Made by a program: the position numbers and the translations under genes
Notes under the pieces: model-generated
The model's database searches: none
What the model was told of the DNA's origin: nothing
The model's input: the letters and a program-made list of their open reading frames with translations, nothing else
Part shown: one piece after another, positions 34,088 through 42,141 of the stretch
Position numbering within the stretch: the stretch's first letter is position 1
Layout: each line of letters begins with the position of its first letter
Origin: Candidatus Methanimicrococcus labiotermitis
Lineage (GTDB): Archaea > Halobacteriota > Methanosarcinia > Methanosarcinales > Methanosarcinaceae
Direction of reading: 5' to 3'
DNA: 43,757 bases
Assembly: GCA_009784005.1 (NCBI GenBank)
Contig: WRCE01000014.1
Span: 1 to 43,757, forward strand

Positions 34088-34750
34088 TCAAACGATATCG
34101 GCAAGTGGCGTAAAGAAAGCCTGAAGCAGTTCAAGGAGATAGTTATGAAGACCGTTCATAACCATACCGACGGCGATCGCTGTCAGAAGCAATCCCAGCA
34201 AACGCGTGATGACAAGCATGCCGGTATAACTGATGTAGCGGCTGATTATTTCAGATGAACGGAACATGATGTAGGAGATTGCGTAAACGGCGGCAATCGC
34301 CGCAATCATGGCTGCCATACTCGCAAGCGTTGAGGCGAGGCCCGATAAAACGATAACTGTGGAAATTGTACCCGGGCCGCAGAGAAGCGGGATTGCGATT
34401 GGGAATATCCAGAAATCTTTATCGGTGGATTCTGAGATTTCTGTTTGTGAGACGATTGGATTGACTTTTGCCGTCATCATGTTAAAACCGACAGTAATCA
34501 AAATCAGGCCGCCGGCAATTCGAAGAGCGTCAATGCTGATATTGAACAGCTGGAGAATAAATAATCCGGCGGCGGCAAAGAAAATGGAGAGGGCAGCCGC
34601 CAAAAAGACGGACTTCTTGGCGTAAATGTTCTTGGACTTTTTAGAGTAGCCGCTTGTCATAGACATAAAAGTAAACAAGCCGTTGAGAGGGCTGACAATA
34701 ACAAAGACGGCGGTAAACGCAAATATAAAAAACGCAACCAAATTATCCAT
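34088..34750 (-). CDS. MarC-family integral membrane protein
   Basis: The 220-residue protein has six membrane helices and the MarC/UPF0056 signature, with a SPLNGLFTF segment in helix 1 and PLLCGPGTIS in helix 4. The family's substrate is not settled; E. coli MarC is no longer thought to confer antibiotic resistance. An AGGTGA ribosome site lies before the ATG. The gene is probably transcribed alone. Confidence 0.92.
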   Translation of the reverse strand: MDNLVAFFIFAFTAVFVIVSPLNGLFTFMSMTSGYSKKSKNIYAKKSVFLAAALSIFFAAAGLFILQLFNISIDALRIAGGLILITVGFNMMTAKVNPIVSQTEISESTDKDFWIFPIAIPLLCGPGTISTVIVLSGLASTLASMAAMIAAIAAVYAISYIMFRSSEIISRYISYTGMLVITRLLGLLLTAIAVGMVMNGLHNYLLELLQAFFTPLADIV

Positions 34751-34868
34751 TCGCTGTCACCTTAAAAACTTTGAAAATTACGCTCATTTCGCTCTTTTCA
34801 CTCTTTTTTTTGAGGAGAGCTTTGCTGTTATATAAACGTATGGCGGAATTGAAAAGGGGACCCGCCGG

Positions 34869-36077
34869 TTACAAATCAACCGGGCAGGAACACATTTCAA
34901 TGAGCGCGACTTCACCGGAGTGGGAGCCGCGGGCGATTAAGACGTCGTTTTCTTGGATTCTGATTTTGCCGCTGACGGAATAAATCCAGCGGGTTTCTCT
35001 TTTGATGGCCAAAATATGAATGCCGGTTTCGGTTTCAAGGCGAAGTTCCTTTAGTGTTTGCCCGATGATGGGCGAACAGTCGGCGACTTCGATTTTGATG
35101 ATAACTTCATCGGATTCGCGAACGGCCAAGGCGATGATCGGGTGAAGGCCTATTTCGCGAATGACCGGGTCAGCGATATCGGCGGCGGCGTTTGAAATCT
35201 TTTCAGACGCGCTGGCGAAGATCAGAAGGCCTTTGTAATCCGTTAAGTCCTCGCCCTCAGCCGCCGATGAGGCCGCTTCCAAAACCAAGTCCTGCACTTC
35301 ATACTTCATTTCATCCAAATGCTGTTCAATCGCCCGGACTTCATGCGCGATGTCTTTGTTGTTGAGCAAAAGCGCGGAGTAAGCCAAGCCGACGGAAAGC
35401 TCGCACATGTTTTTCATTTCAACAATGATATCAATGGAGCGGTCAAATTCGGCGGGTTCGTTGTAGTCGATGACTTTTCGAGGCGTGTAAATTTTGTTTG
35501 TCGCCTTTTGGAAGAAAATCGGCACGCCCTCGTCGTGTCCGCGAGCGATGAGAACGTCTCCCGAACGAAGGCTTGTCTCGCCGTTGGGCGCGTAAATCCA
35601 CTCGGCGTTGCGGCGAATCGCGATAACCCACATGCCGGTCTCCACGTCCAAATCCAAATCGCCGATCTTACGGCCGGCCATCTCGGATTCTTCGTTGAGG
35701 CGGACTTTGACAATCGTTTCATTCGCGTTGCGGAGAGCGACTTTCAGACGGTCGGGGATGGAGATGTCCATCAGCATGCACTTTGAAATCTCCATCGCGG
35801 CGTTGGCGATGTACTCGGATGCGGCGGCAACTTCGAGAACGCCGAGAAGCTGTTCGGCTTCTTCGATGCGGCGCGTGCTTAAAATGGCGCCGATTTTAAT
35901 TTGATAGTCAAGCATGTCCATGGTTTCTTCCAAATGCATGACCTCTTCGGCGATGTCTTCATCGTCATAAATCATTGCCGAGTAAGCCAAATCAACCATC
36001 AGCTCCGACGTATCTTTCATTTCGATGAGCAACTCCTTTAAGTTGCGCGGCGTATACTTATAGCGATTCTTTACCAT
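34869..36077 (-). CDS. PhoU/TrkA-C regulator of cation transport
   Basis: The 402-residue soluble protein contains two tandem copies of a PhoU-like helical domain (about 10-100 and 210-310), each followed by a TrkA-C (RCK_C) domain (about 115-190 and 320-400). RCK_C domains bind small ligands and gate K+ or other cation channels. No membrane helix is present. It lies downstream of two MgtE-type genes on the same strand, a pairing seen in other euryarchaea, so it probably regulates that transporter. The internal duplication is clear from the repeated DVLIARG segments. Confidence 0.9.
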   Translation of the reverse strand: MVKNRYKYTPRNLKELLIEMKDTSELMVDLAYSAMIYDDEDIAEEVMHLEETMDMLDYQIKIGAILSTRRIEEAEQLLGVLEVAAASEYIANAAMEISKCMLMDISIPDRLKVALRNANETIVKVRLNEESEMAGRKIGDLDLDVETGMWVIAIRRNAEWIYAPNGETSLRSGDVLIARGHDEGVPIFFQKATNKIYTPRKVIDYNEPAEFDRSIDIIVEMKNMCELSVGLAYSALLLNNKDIAHEVRAIEQHLDEMKYEVQDLVLEAASSAAEGEDLTDYKGLLIFASASEKISNAAADIADPVIREIGLHPIIALAVRESDEVIIKIEVADCSPIIGQTLKELRLETETGIHILAIKRETRWIYSVSGKIRIQENDVLIARGSHSGEVALIEMCSCPVDL

Positions 36078-36364
36078 ATATCAACGGACCATCCTACTTT
36101 TGTATTTCCATAAATTTCCGTTTCGCGACGGGCTAAGTCTTTAGATTTCCCTTCATTTTTCGTTTTATTGAAATTCGTTTTTTTGAATTCGTTTTTTTGA
36201 ATTCGTTTTTATTGTATTTGCTTTATGAATTTTGTTTTGAATTTTTTGAATGTTTTGAATTTTTTAATTTTTTTTGAATGTTTTGAATTTTTTAAATTTT
36301 TTTGAATTTTTTAAATTTTTTTGAATTTTGTATTCATTGAATGAATCAGTGTGATGCTTTAAAT
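36078..36364. repeat. T-rich repeat tract in the gap before the PhoU/TrkA gene
   Basis: From about 36165 to 36335 the spacer is made of units such as gaattttttgaatgtttt and gaattcgttttt. The remaining ends carry no gene. Confidence 0.75.
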
Positions 36365-36928
36365 TTAAAGAACGGCGAGGCCGAAAACAACGATTGCGAT
36401 CATAATGCCGACGACGCCGACCAAGTCGCCCGTACTGGCGACAACGGGAATAACGATGTCATCGGGGTCCAGCCCCACTCTGTGAGACAGGAAAGAAAGA
36501 CCGATAGACACCGCGTAAACAATAAAAATGTCTAAAACGACGACGATAAAACTGATACCGAAGATCAATTCGATTGACGTGCCGTAGCCGAGGAATGAAT
36601 TGATGCCATAGACGACAATGGTGACAAAAACGGATGAAATGGCGGCGACGATGATTGCGGCAATCACGCTGTTGCGGACAATGGGGTTGTTGTAAAGACC
36701 GGTGCCTAAACCGAGGTGAAAGGCGGAGGATAAACGGGCGCTTAGCATGCTGCCGGTATCGCCGCCGATTTTAAGCAAAACCGGCAGAAGTATCAAAAGC
36801 GTCGGGTATTCAATGAGAATGTCCTCCTGAAAACCGAGGAGCAGGCCGACGGTAATAGCCATAAAACAAGTGAGAATGAGAATCGGAAGGCCGCCTTTGA
36901 CAAGGCCTTTAACGGTGTAATAACTCAT
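36365..36928 (-). CDS. MgtE-type divalent cation transporter, half protein B
   Basis: The 187-residue protein has five membrane helices and the MgtE/SLC41 signature with a conserved acidic turn (GLDPDDIVIPVV) near 153-164. Unlike bacterial MgtE it lacks the cytoplasmic N and CBS domains. Its ATG overlaps the stop of the preceding gene (ATGA), showing translational coupling. The two half proteins probably form a heterodimeric pore for Mg2+ or another divalent ion. Confidence 0.9.
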   Translation of the reverse strand: MSYYTVKGLVKGGLPILILTCFMAITVGLLLGFQEDILIEYPTLLILLPVLLKIGGDTGSMLSARLSSAFHLGLGTGLYNNPIVRNSVIAAIIVAAISSVFVTIVVYGINSFLGYGTSIELIFGISFIVVVLDIFIVYAVSIGLSFLSHRVGLDPDDIVIPVVASTGDLVGVVGIMIAIVVFGLAVL

Positions 36929-37542
36929 AAGAACAACACCAGCCTGGCGAATACGAAAATCATCATGACCGCGAGGATGTCGCCGATAGTCGCAATAGAA
37001 GGCGTGACAATGTTGTCGGGGTCAAATCCAAAACGGAAAGCTCCAACCGCCAAGAAAACCGTAATGAATGAAAGAATAAGGCCTGAGAAAAAGCCGGACA
37101 TCAGGGCAATAAGAATCAGTTTCAAAAGGCCGGCGCTTCCGAATCCCAATAAAACGGACACATAGTGCCCTAAAAATCCCAAAAAGATTGAAATGATAAC
37201 AGTCAACACCATGGAGCCGATGATGTTATTTGTCAGCTCGCGGTTTTTAAAATCAATTTTAGTAATCAAACCCATGTGGATGGCGCTTCCGAGCCGAGAA
37301 CCGAGCGTGGATGAAATGTTGCCGCGAAGGCCCATCACGCCGGGAATAATGACAATAAGACCCGGGATCAATTCCAATTCCGAGGTCATGCCCGACAAAA
37401 TCACGCCGGAAACAATGCCGCCGACCACCGCAATGAGTTCAAAAGGCAGCGCCTCTTTGACAATAGAAGAAACGCTGGCGTACTCACCGAGGTACTGGCC
37501 GACATATTCGGATTCGGTATCATCGCGTTCGCGGTGTGGCAT
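36925..37542 (-). CDS. MgtE-type divalent cation transporter, half protein A
   Basis: The 205-residue partner has the same five-helix core with a GFDPDNIVTPSIATIGD signature near 170-186. An extra N-terminal acidic stretch of about 25 residues precedes helix 1. It is the first gene of a three-gene set with half protein B and the PhoU/TrkA-C regulator. A TATA box about 28 nt upstream of the ATG and lack of a ribosome site suggest a leaderless mRNA. Confidence 0.9.
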   Translation of the reverse strand: MPHRERDDTESEYVGQYLGEYASVSSIVKEALPFELIAVVGGIVSGVILSGMTSELELIPGLIVIIPGVMGLRGNISSTLGSRLGSAIHMGLITKIDFKNRELTNNIIGSMVLTVIISIFLGFLGHYVSVLLGFGSAGLLKLILIALMSGFFSGLILSFITVFLAVGAFRFGFDPDNIVTPSIATIGDILAVMMIFVFARLVLFL

Positions 37543-37565
37543 AACTACGAATAAAGAGACAACTA

Positions 37566-37574
37566 CATATAAAT
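37566..37574 (-). promoter_or_regulatory. TATA box of the mgtE-type operon (leaderless)
   Basis: ATTTATATG on the minus strand is centred about 28 nt from the ATG, so transcription should begin at or next to the start codon. Confidence 0.65.
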
Positions 37575-37599
37575 CCTGCCTTATTCATTATAAAAATTG

Positions 37600-37690
37600 A
37601 AATAAAAACGATCGAAATGAAGACGAAATGAAGACGAAATAAAACGAAATAAGACGAAAATAAGACGAATAAGACGAATAAGACAAATCA
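37600..37690. repeat. short repeat upstream of the mgtE-type operon
   Basis: About eight units of gaaataagac / gaatgaagac type lie between the operon and the tRNA genes. Confidence 0.8.
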
Positions 37691-37751
37691 TAGATGGTTT
37701 ATGATTATTTGAGAAACCTATTTATATGAAGTTTCCGTTTTTTTCGAAGTT

Positions 37752-37825
37752 GGGCTCGTGGTCTAGATGGTCATGACACCGCCTTTACACGGCGGAGGTC
37801 CTGAGTTCGAATCTCAGCGGGCCCA
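37752..37825 (+). tRNA. tRNA-Val (anticodon UAC)
   Basis: A 74-nt cloverleaf: acceptor GGGCTCG pairs with CGGGCCC, the anticodon stem CCGCC/GGCGG holds the loop tttacac with TAC, and the T-arm contains GTTCGAATC. The discriminator is A; CCA is not encoded. Confidence 0.96.
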
Positions 37826-37894
37826 CATTCATTATCGGCATAACAGAAATGTATAAAAACAAAAACAACTTTAATCAGCAATCAAGTCTTTCTT

Positions 37895-37968
37895 GGGCTC
37901 GTGGTCTAGATGGTTATGACGTCGCCCTCACATGGCGGAGGTCCTGAGTTCGAATCTCAGCGGGCCCA
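37895..37968 (+). tRNA. tRNA-Val (anticodon CAC)
   Basis: A second 74-nt cloverleaf, 69 bp after the first and nearly identical in acceptor, D and T arms. The anticodon loop ctcacat gives CAC. CCA is not encoded. The pair probably arose by tandem duplication. Confidence 0.96.
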
Positions 37969-37999
37969 TCACTTGTCTGACAGTTTGTCAAATGATTTA

Positions 38000-38130
38000 T
38001 CAAATGACTCTCAAATGACGATTTTTCGATAAACGATTTTTCAATAAACGATTTTCAATTAACGATTTTCAATATGCGATTGTCAATTAACGATTGTCAA
38101 TTAACGATTTTCAATAAACGATTTGTCAAA
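38000..38130. repeat. 15-bp repeat after the tRNA pair
   Basis: About eight units of cgattttcaataaa / cgattgtcaattaa type lie between the second tRNA and the acidic membrane protein gene. Confidence 0.85.
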
Positions 38131-38212
38131 AACGACGATCGAAAAACTCAACTTTTTTCCGCTGTATTCCAAAACCGCCGCTGAGTCATAACGCCGCGAT
38201 TGAAGCGAATTG

Positions 38213-38220
38213 TTTTATAC
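38213..38220 (+). promoter_or_regulatory. TATA box of the acidic membrane protein gene
   Basis: TTTTATAC lies about 27 nt before the ATG at 38243, and no ribosome site is present, so the mRNA is probably leaderless. Confidence 0.55.
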
Positions 38221-38242
38221 AAACAGTACTATCTCTTCTGTT

Positions 38243-39205
38243 ATGGATTTAACAGCACTCTACCCGGTACTTATTATTTTGGGGTTCATCCTCCTGTTCA
38301 TCATCGTGGTCATCGGCGCGTTCCTTATCGGAAAGCAGAAATACAACGCGAACAACGGCATCGTCAATGAGAAGAAAGTGAAAGAGGAAAAAGTGAAAGA
38401 GGAAAAGGTCAAGGAGAAAAAGTCCAATTCCGACATCAAACTCAGCGAAAAAGATGCCGCCGCCATAGCCGCCTTTAACAAAAGCGGCAAAGAAGGAACC
38501 GATGACGGCAATGAGTATGAAAGGGATGTCAGCACGCTGAAAGAAGAAGCGGCAAGGAACAAAAAAGTGATCGAAGGCCCGGTCATCATTGTCAATGATA
38601 ACGAACAAAATGAACAAAGCGAACCTGCCAAAAAAGCAGAAGTCGAAGAAATCATTGAATGGAAGCCGCCGGCTGAAGAAAATAACAGCGCCGCCGAAAG
38701 CAACACCGCCGAAAGCAACGCCGCCGAAAGCAACACCGCCGCCATCCCCGATAAACCGGCCGGCGATGAATGGAACGATGAGGATTTGGAACTCTTTGAA
38801 GCCCGAACATATGCTTTTGATGAAGAAACGCAGTCCGGCTATATGAAAGAAAGGGAACAAAAAAAGGACGGGGCAGATGAAGAGGCGGAAATGGCCTTTG
38901 TCCATCGCGAACGCCGCGAACAAATCCATGACCCTGCCGATGACGAAGGCGTTCAGGTCTTTGAAACGTTTGAAAAAGACAAGCCCGCGGAAACGCCTTC
39001 AAAAGCCGCTCAGGAAGAAGCGAAGAGAAACAATTCCAAATACGCTTACTTTGATTCCGTGATGGAAAAAGAACAAACGGAAAAAGAAAGCACAGACTGG
39101 CAGCCGCCTCAGAAAAGAGATGAGTCGGCCCCCGCCGAAGGAAAATCGGAAAGTAAGCCGAAAAAGTCGATGCAATATATTGAATTGGATTTAGAAGACA
39201 AATAA
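38243..39205 (+). CDS. membrane-anchored, highly acidic protein of unknown function
   Basis: I take the ATG at 38243; a TTG at 38210 would add 11 residues. The 320-residue product has one membrane helix near residues 8-30, followed by a Lys/Glu repeat (VKEEKVKEEK) and a long low-complexity region rich in Glu, Asp, Lys, Asn and Ala, with an AESNTAESNA repeat in the middle. The orientation with basic residues after the helix suggests a cytoplasmic tail. No enzymatic domain is recognised. It could be a scaffold or cell-division-type bitopic protein, but that is a guess. Confidence 0.8.
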   Translation: MDLTALYPVLIILGFILLFIIVVIGAFLIGKQKYNANNGIVNEKKVKEEKVKEEKVKEKKSNSDIKLSEKDAAAIAAFNKSGKEGTDDGNEYERDVSTLKEEAARNKKVIEGPVIIVNDNEQNEQSEPAKKAEVEEIIEWKPPAEENNSAAESNTAESNAAESNTAAIPDKPAGDEWNDEDLELFEARTYAFDEETQSGYMKEREQKKDGADEEAEMAFVHRERREQIHDPADDEGVQVFETFEKDKPAETPSKAAQEEAKRNNSKYAYFDSVMEKEQTEKESTDWQPPQKRDESAPAEGKSESKPKKSMQYIELDLEDK

Positions 39206-39221
39206 TTCTAATCAGATACTA

Positions 39222-39310
39222 AAAAACGAATAATACAAATAAAAAACGAATAATACGAATCAAAAACGAAGAAAACAAATCAAAAACGAAGAAAAAGAAA
39301 ATCAAAACAA
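39222..39310. repeat. 15-bp repeat after the acidic protein gene
   Basis: About five units of aaaaacgaataatacaaat / aaaaacgaagaaaa type start shortly after the stop codon. Confidence 0.8.
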
Positions 39311-39321
39311 AAAAAAAGAAT

Positions 39322-39359
39322 GGAGCAAAGCGTTAAAAACAGCAACCTGCGCTTTGCTC
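39322..39359. terminator. bidirectional hairpin terminator between convergent genes
   Basis: GAGCAAAGCG and CGCTTTGCTC form a perfect 10-bp stem, extended by GAATG/CATTC. T-runs flank it on both sides. The arm sequence also occurs in the loop of the hairpin at 5575-5613. Confidence 0.75.
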
Positions 39360-39373
39360 TGACATTCGTTTTT

Positions 39374-39441
39374 ACAATACTTTTTTCATGATTTCCAATG
39401 CTTTTTTACAATACTTTTTCCATGATTTCCAATGCTTTTGT
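39374..39441 (-). repeat. 34-bp tandem duplication of the aminotransferase 3' end
   Basis: The 34-bp block acaatactttttccatgatt... occurs at 39408-39441, covering the last codons of the aminotransferase, and again at 39374-39407 directly after its stop, with two mismatches. Confidence 0.95.
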
Positions 39442-40518
39442 GATGTTTTCCATGGAAGAAGCGTATGAAATACGAATGTGGTCTTTTCCGTTATCTCCAA
39501 AAGCCGTCCCGGGCGTGATGACGACGTCATTTTTCAAGAGATTTGCCGCGGCCTCATCGCAGTTCGCGACTTCAGGGAAAGCGTAGAAAGCGCCTTTAGG
39601 CATAACGCAATTGATACCCATGTCGTTTAAACGGTTAACTAAGAAATCGCGTCTCTTTCTGAACTCGTTTTTCATCGTGACAACAGAGTCTTGAGGGCCG
39701 GTCACCGCTTCATAAGCGGCTTTTTGGCCGATAGAACTGGCGCAAGCCTGTAAATACTGATGAACTTTTAAAATTTCGCCGACATACGGGCCCTTGGCAG
39801 CCAAATAGCCGATGCGCCAGCCGGTCATGGAATAGCTTTTTGAAAAAGCGTTGACTGTCACGACATTGTCAGTAAACTGAGCGGGGCTGACATGTTCTCC
39901 CTCATAAATGAAGTATTCGTAAACCTCGTCGGAAATCAGCGTGATGTTCTTATCGGTCGCGATTTCAGCCAGCGCTTTGATATCTTCTTTGGAAGAGACG
40001 GCGCCTGTCGGATTACCGGGGGAATTGATAATGACGGCTTTGGTCTTGGGGGTTATTTTTTCAAGTATATCATTCACATCGGGCGTCAAATCTTCCTGCA
40101 TTTTGAAACTGACATCTTTGCCGCTGAGGAGGTTCACAATGGATTTGTAAGCCAAAAAACCGGGGTTGGGAATCAAAACTTCATCGCCCGGGTTGATGAG
40201 CGCGGACGCGGTAATATAAAGCGCTTCAGACGCGCCCGAAGTAACCATAACCTGATCGGGTTTCACTTCAAAATGATTGTCGCGCTTAAATTTATCGCAA
40301 AGAGCGGTACGAAGCTCGGGAATGCCCAAGCCCTGCGTGTAGCCGGTAAATCCCTCGTTGATGGCTTTAATCGCGGCCGCCTTAATATTGGCCGGCGTAT
40401 CAAAGTCCGGCTGCCCGATACCGAGATTAATGGCGTTGGGGCCGGCGGCTTCAAAAAGCTTTCGGATACCGGATATGTTTACGCTCATTACGCCTTTAGA
40501 AAACTGACTGTCAGACAT
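39406..40518 (-). CDS. class I PLP-dependent aminotransferase
   Basis: The 370-residue enzyme belongs to the aspartate-aminotransferase I-gamma-type group. Lys227 in SKSYSMTGWR forms the Schiff base with PLP, Arg235 is the phosphate/substrate-binding partner, and the SPGNPTG motif (166-172) holds the cofactor-binding Asn. It transfers an amino group between an amino acid (Asp, Ala or an aromatic one) and a 2-oxo acid; the specificity cannot be read from sequence. GGAG lies 7 nt before the ATG. The length is slightly short but complete. Confidence 0.93.
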   Translation of the reverse strand: MSDSQFSKGVMSVNISGIRKLFEAAGPNAINLGIGQPDFDTPANIKAAAIKAINEGFTGYTQGLGIPELRTALCDKFKRDNHFEVKPDQVMVTSGASEALYITASALINPGDEVLIPNPGFLAYKSIVNLLSGKDVSFKMQEDLTPDVNDILEKITPKTKAVIINSPGNPTGAVSSKEDIKALAEIATDKNITLISDEVYEYFIYEGEHVSPAQFTDNVVTVNAFSKSYSMTGWRIGYLAAKGPYVGEILKVHQYLQACASSIGQKAAYEAVTGPQDSVVTMKNEFRKRRDFLVNRLNDMGINCVMPKGAFYAFPEVANCDEAAANLLKNDVVITPGTAFGDNGKDHIRISYASSMENITKALEIMEKVL

Positions 40519-40549
40519 TTTTTCTCCTCATAATTTAGATGTATGTAAT

Positions 40550-40710
40550 GACTAATGGAAATTATAAATGACAAATAATAAATGAATGATAAATGAATGT
40601 AAGTGAATGATAAATAAATGTAAGTGAATGATAAATGGATGTAAATGAATGATAAATGAATGATAAATGAATGTAAGTGAATGATAAATGAATGTAAATA
40701 AATGAAAAAT
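40550..40710. repeat. minisatellite between hxlB and the aminotransferase
   Basis: About ten units of gaatgataaat / gaatgtaagt type fill the 203-bp gap. Confidence 0.88.
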
Positions 40711-40728
40711 GGAGTAATAAATTACTCC
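40711..40728 (-). terminator. palindrome spanning the hxlB stop codon
   Basis: GGAGTAAT and ATTACTCC form an 8-bp stem with a 2-nt centre, overlapping the last codons and TAA of hxlB. It could be an end-of-gene hairpin or an inverted copy of the gene end. Confidence 0.35.
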
Positions 40729-41324
40729 GTGTTAGCGTGTCTGGCTTTCATTTCGTCTTCGGTAACACCGGTCAGCTCAATCAGCTGCATAATGACCGAA
40801 TCCAAAAAGATGAGCGCCAGTATCTCAAAAGCCGTACCCATTGGTGTTTTAGACGCAGTTGCGCCGGAAACAGGGGAGGCGGACAGCACGACATTCAAAG
40901 CCGGAAGTTCTTTTAAATCAGAACCGTCTTTGGAGGTCAAAGCGATAACTGAAGCGCCGACGCTTTTGCATTTTTTTGCAACTTCCACAACGGACTTCGT
41001 GTTGCCCGAACCGGAAACAGCCACGAGGACATCACCGCTTTGAACGGCGGGCGTCACGGTGTCACCGATAACGTAAGCTTTGAATCCCATGTGCATCAAG
41101 CGCATGGCGAATGCGCGCCCCATGAGACCGGAACGGCCGGCGCCGGTAATAAAAACCGCGCACCCTTTCTCTTTGGCCGCCTGCAAAACCGCCAGCATAC
41201 CGGAAACGTCTTTTAAAGAGACAGCGTCCGCCACTGTTTCAATTTGTTCAGCCAACATTTTCATCGTTGAAGTAACAACATCCGTTGATGCCGATTCGGC
41301 ATCTTTATGACAACCGTCTGACAT
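40722..41324 (-). CDS. hxlB: 6-phospho-3-hexuloisomerase (SIS domain)
   Basis: The 200-residue SIS-domain protein has GAGRSG at 61-66, SGSGNT at 104-109 and PMGTAFE at 161-167, the set typical of PHI. It converts 3-hexulose 6-phosphate and fructose 6-phosphate. In archaea it works in the ribulose monophosphate route that makes pentoses or fixes formaldehyde, usually with 3-hexulose-6-phosphate synthase; that gene is not next door here. GGTGGAG lies before the ATG. Confidence 0.93.
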   Translation of the reverse strand: MSDGCHKDAESASTDVVTSTMKMLAEQIETVADAVSLKDVSGMLAVLQAAKEKGCAVFITGAGRSGLMGRAFAMRLMHMGFKAYVIGDTVTPAVQSGDVLVAVSGSGNTKSVVEVAKKCKSVGASVIALTSKDGSDLKELPALNVVLSASPVSGATASKTPMGTAFEILALIFLDSVIMQLIELTGVTEDEMKARHANTE

Positions 41325-41400
41325 GATTTCTCCACCTTAAATAATAAATTAATCTTAAATAATTAGTACCGTTTTAATTTATCTCATATGTCTCATATAA

Positions 41401-41742
41401 ATGAACTGCTTTGTAGGGATGAAAATGAAAATTAAAAAAATAATCAAAAAGATAAAGAAATTCGACAAAAAGCTGAAGAACGGCATTTTAGGGAAAAAGA
41501 CAAAATCTCCGCCCGCGGCAACGCCGGTCAAAGAGATTAAAGAGATTAAACCGCTGCCGTTCGTATCAGTCTTCGCATCCGTTAAAGTTCAAAAAGGGCA
41601 GCAATCCGCCTTTTTGATGGCCGGCAGCGATGTTTCAAAAATCAATTCCGACGTCTATACGCCGCTGTATCCCGAACCTGAAAACATGACAGTTGACGCA
41701 TCCGTCAAAATCGAATTAAAAAATCAGGATTTCTTTCGTTAA
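41401..41742 (+). CDS. small basic hypothetical protein
   Basis: The frame gives 113 residues with a very Lys-rich N-terminal third (KKIIKKIKKFDKKLK) and a more ordinary C-terminal part with DASVKIELKNQ. Start choice is uncertain: the ATG at 41401 has an AT-rich element about 25 nt upstream (leaderless), while the ATG at 41425 has GGG nearby. No domain is recognised. Basic residues suggest nucleic-acid or membrane contact. The gene stands alone between hxlB (divergent) and a repeat region. Confidence 0.5.
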   Translation: MNCFVGMKMKIKKIIKKIKKFDKKLKNGILGKKTKSPPAATPVKEIKEIKPLPFVSVFASVKVQKGQQSAFLMAGSDVSKINSDVYTPLYPEPENMTVDASVKIELKNQDFFR

Positions 41743-41835
41743 CAAACAAACGCTTGAAAATTATTAAAAAATGAAAAGTAGGTTTGTACGCCTTTCATTT
41801 TCATTTCTTCTGTTTTTGCTTCTTCGCTTTTCACT

Positions 41836-41990
41836 TTTTAGAGTTTCACTTCTTCAAGTTTCACTTCTTCAAGTTTCACTTCTTAAGTTTCACTTCTTCA
41901 AGTTTCACTTCTTAAGTTTCACTTCTTCAAGTTTCACTTCTTAGAGTTTCACTTCTTTGAGTTTCGTTTCTTAGAGTTTCACTTCTTCGA
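41836..41990. repeat. 15-16 bp minisatellite
   Basis: About ten units of agtttcacttcttca and agtttcacttctta type, on the plus strand. Confidence 0.9.
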
Positions 41991-42063
41991 AACAACAAAA
42001 ACAAAAAAACCAATAACCAAACAAACCTAAAAAACCAAATAACCAAAAAAAAGTCAAAAAAAA

Positions 42064-42082
42064 AGCCGGCGAAATGCCGGCT
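42064..42082 (-). terminator. strong terminator of the small membrane protein gene
   Basis: AGCCGGC and GCCGGCT form a stem with a 5-nt loop, followed on the minus strand by nine T and a further T-run. Confidence 0.9.
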
Positions 42083-42141
42083 CGCTTTACTTGTATGATT
42101 AAACAATTCAATTGATGATTGTATTAATTCTGTCGGGATGT

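Larger units (their letters stand above)
41743..42141. other. 399-bp spacer with minisatellite and terminator
   Basis: The spacer holds a repeat of agtttcacttcttca type (41836-41990) and a terminator (42064-42082) for the downstream minus-strand gene. No gene is supported. Confidence 0.75.
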
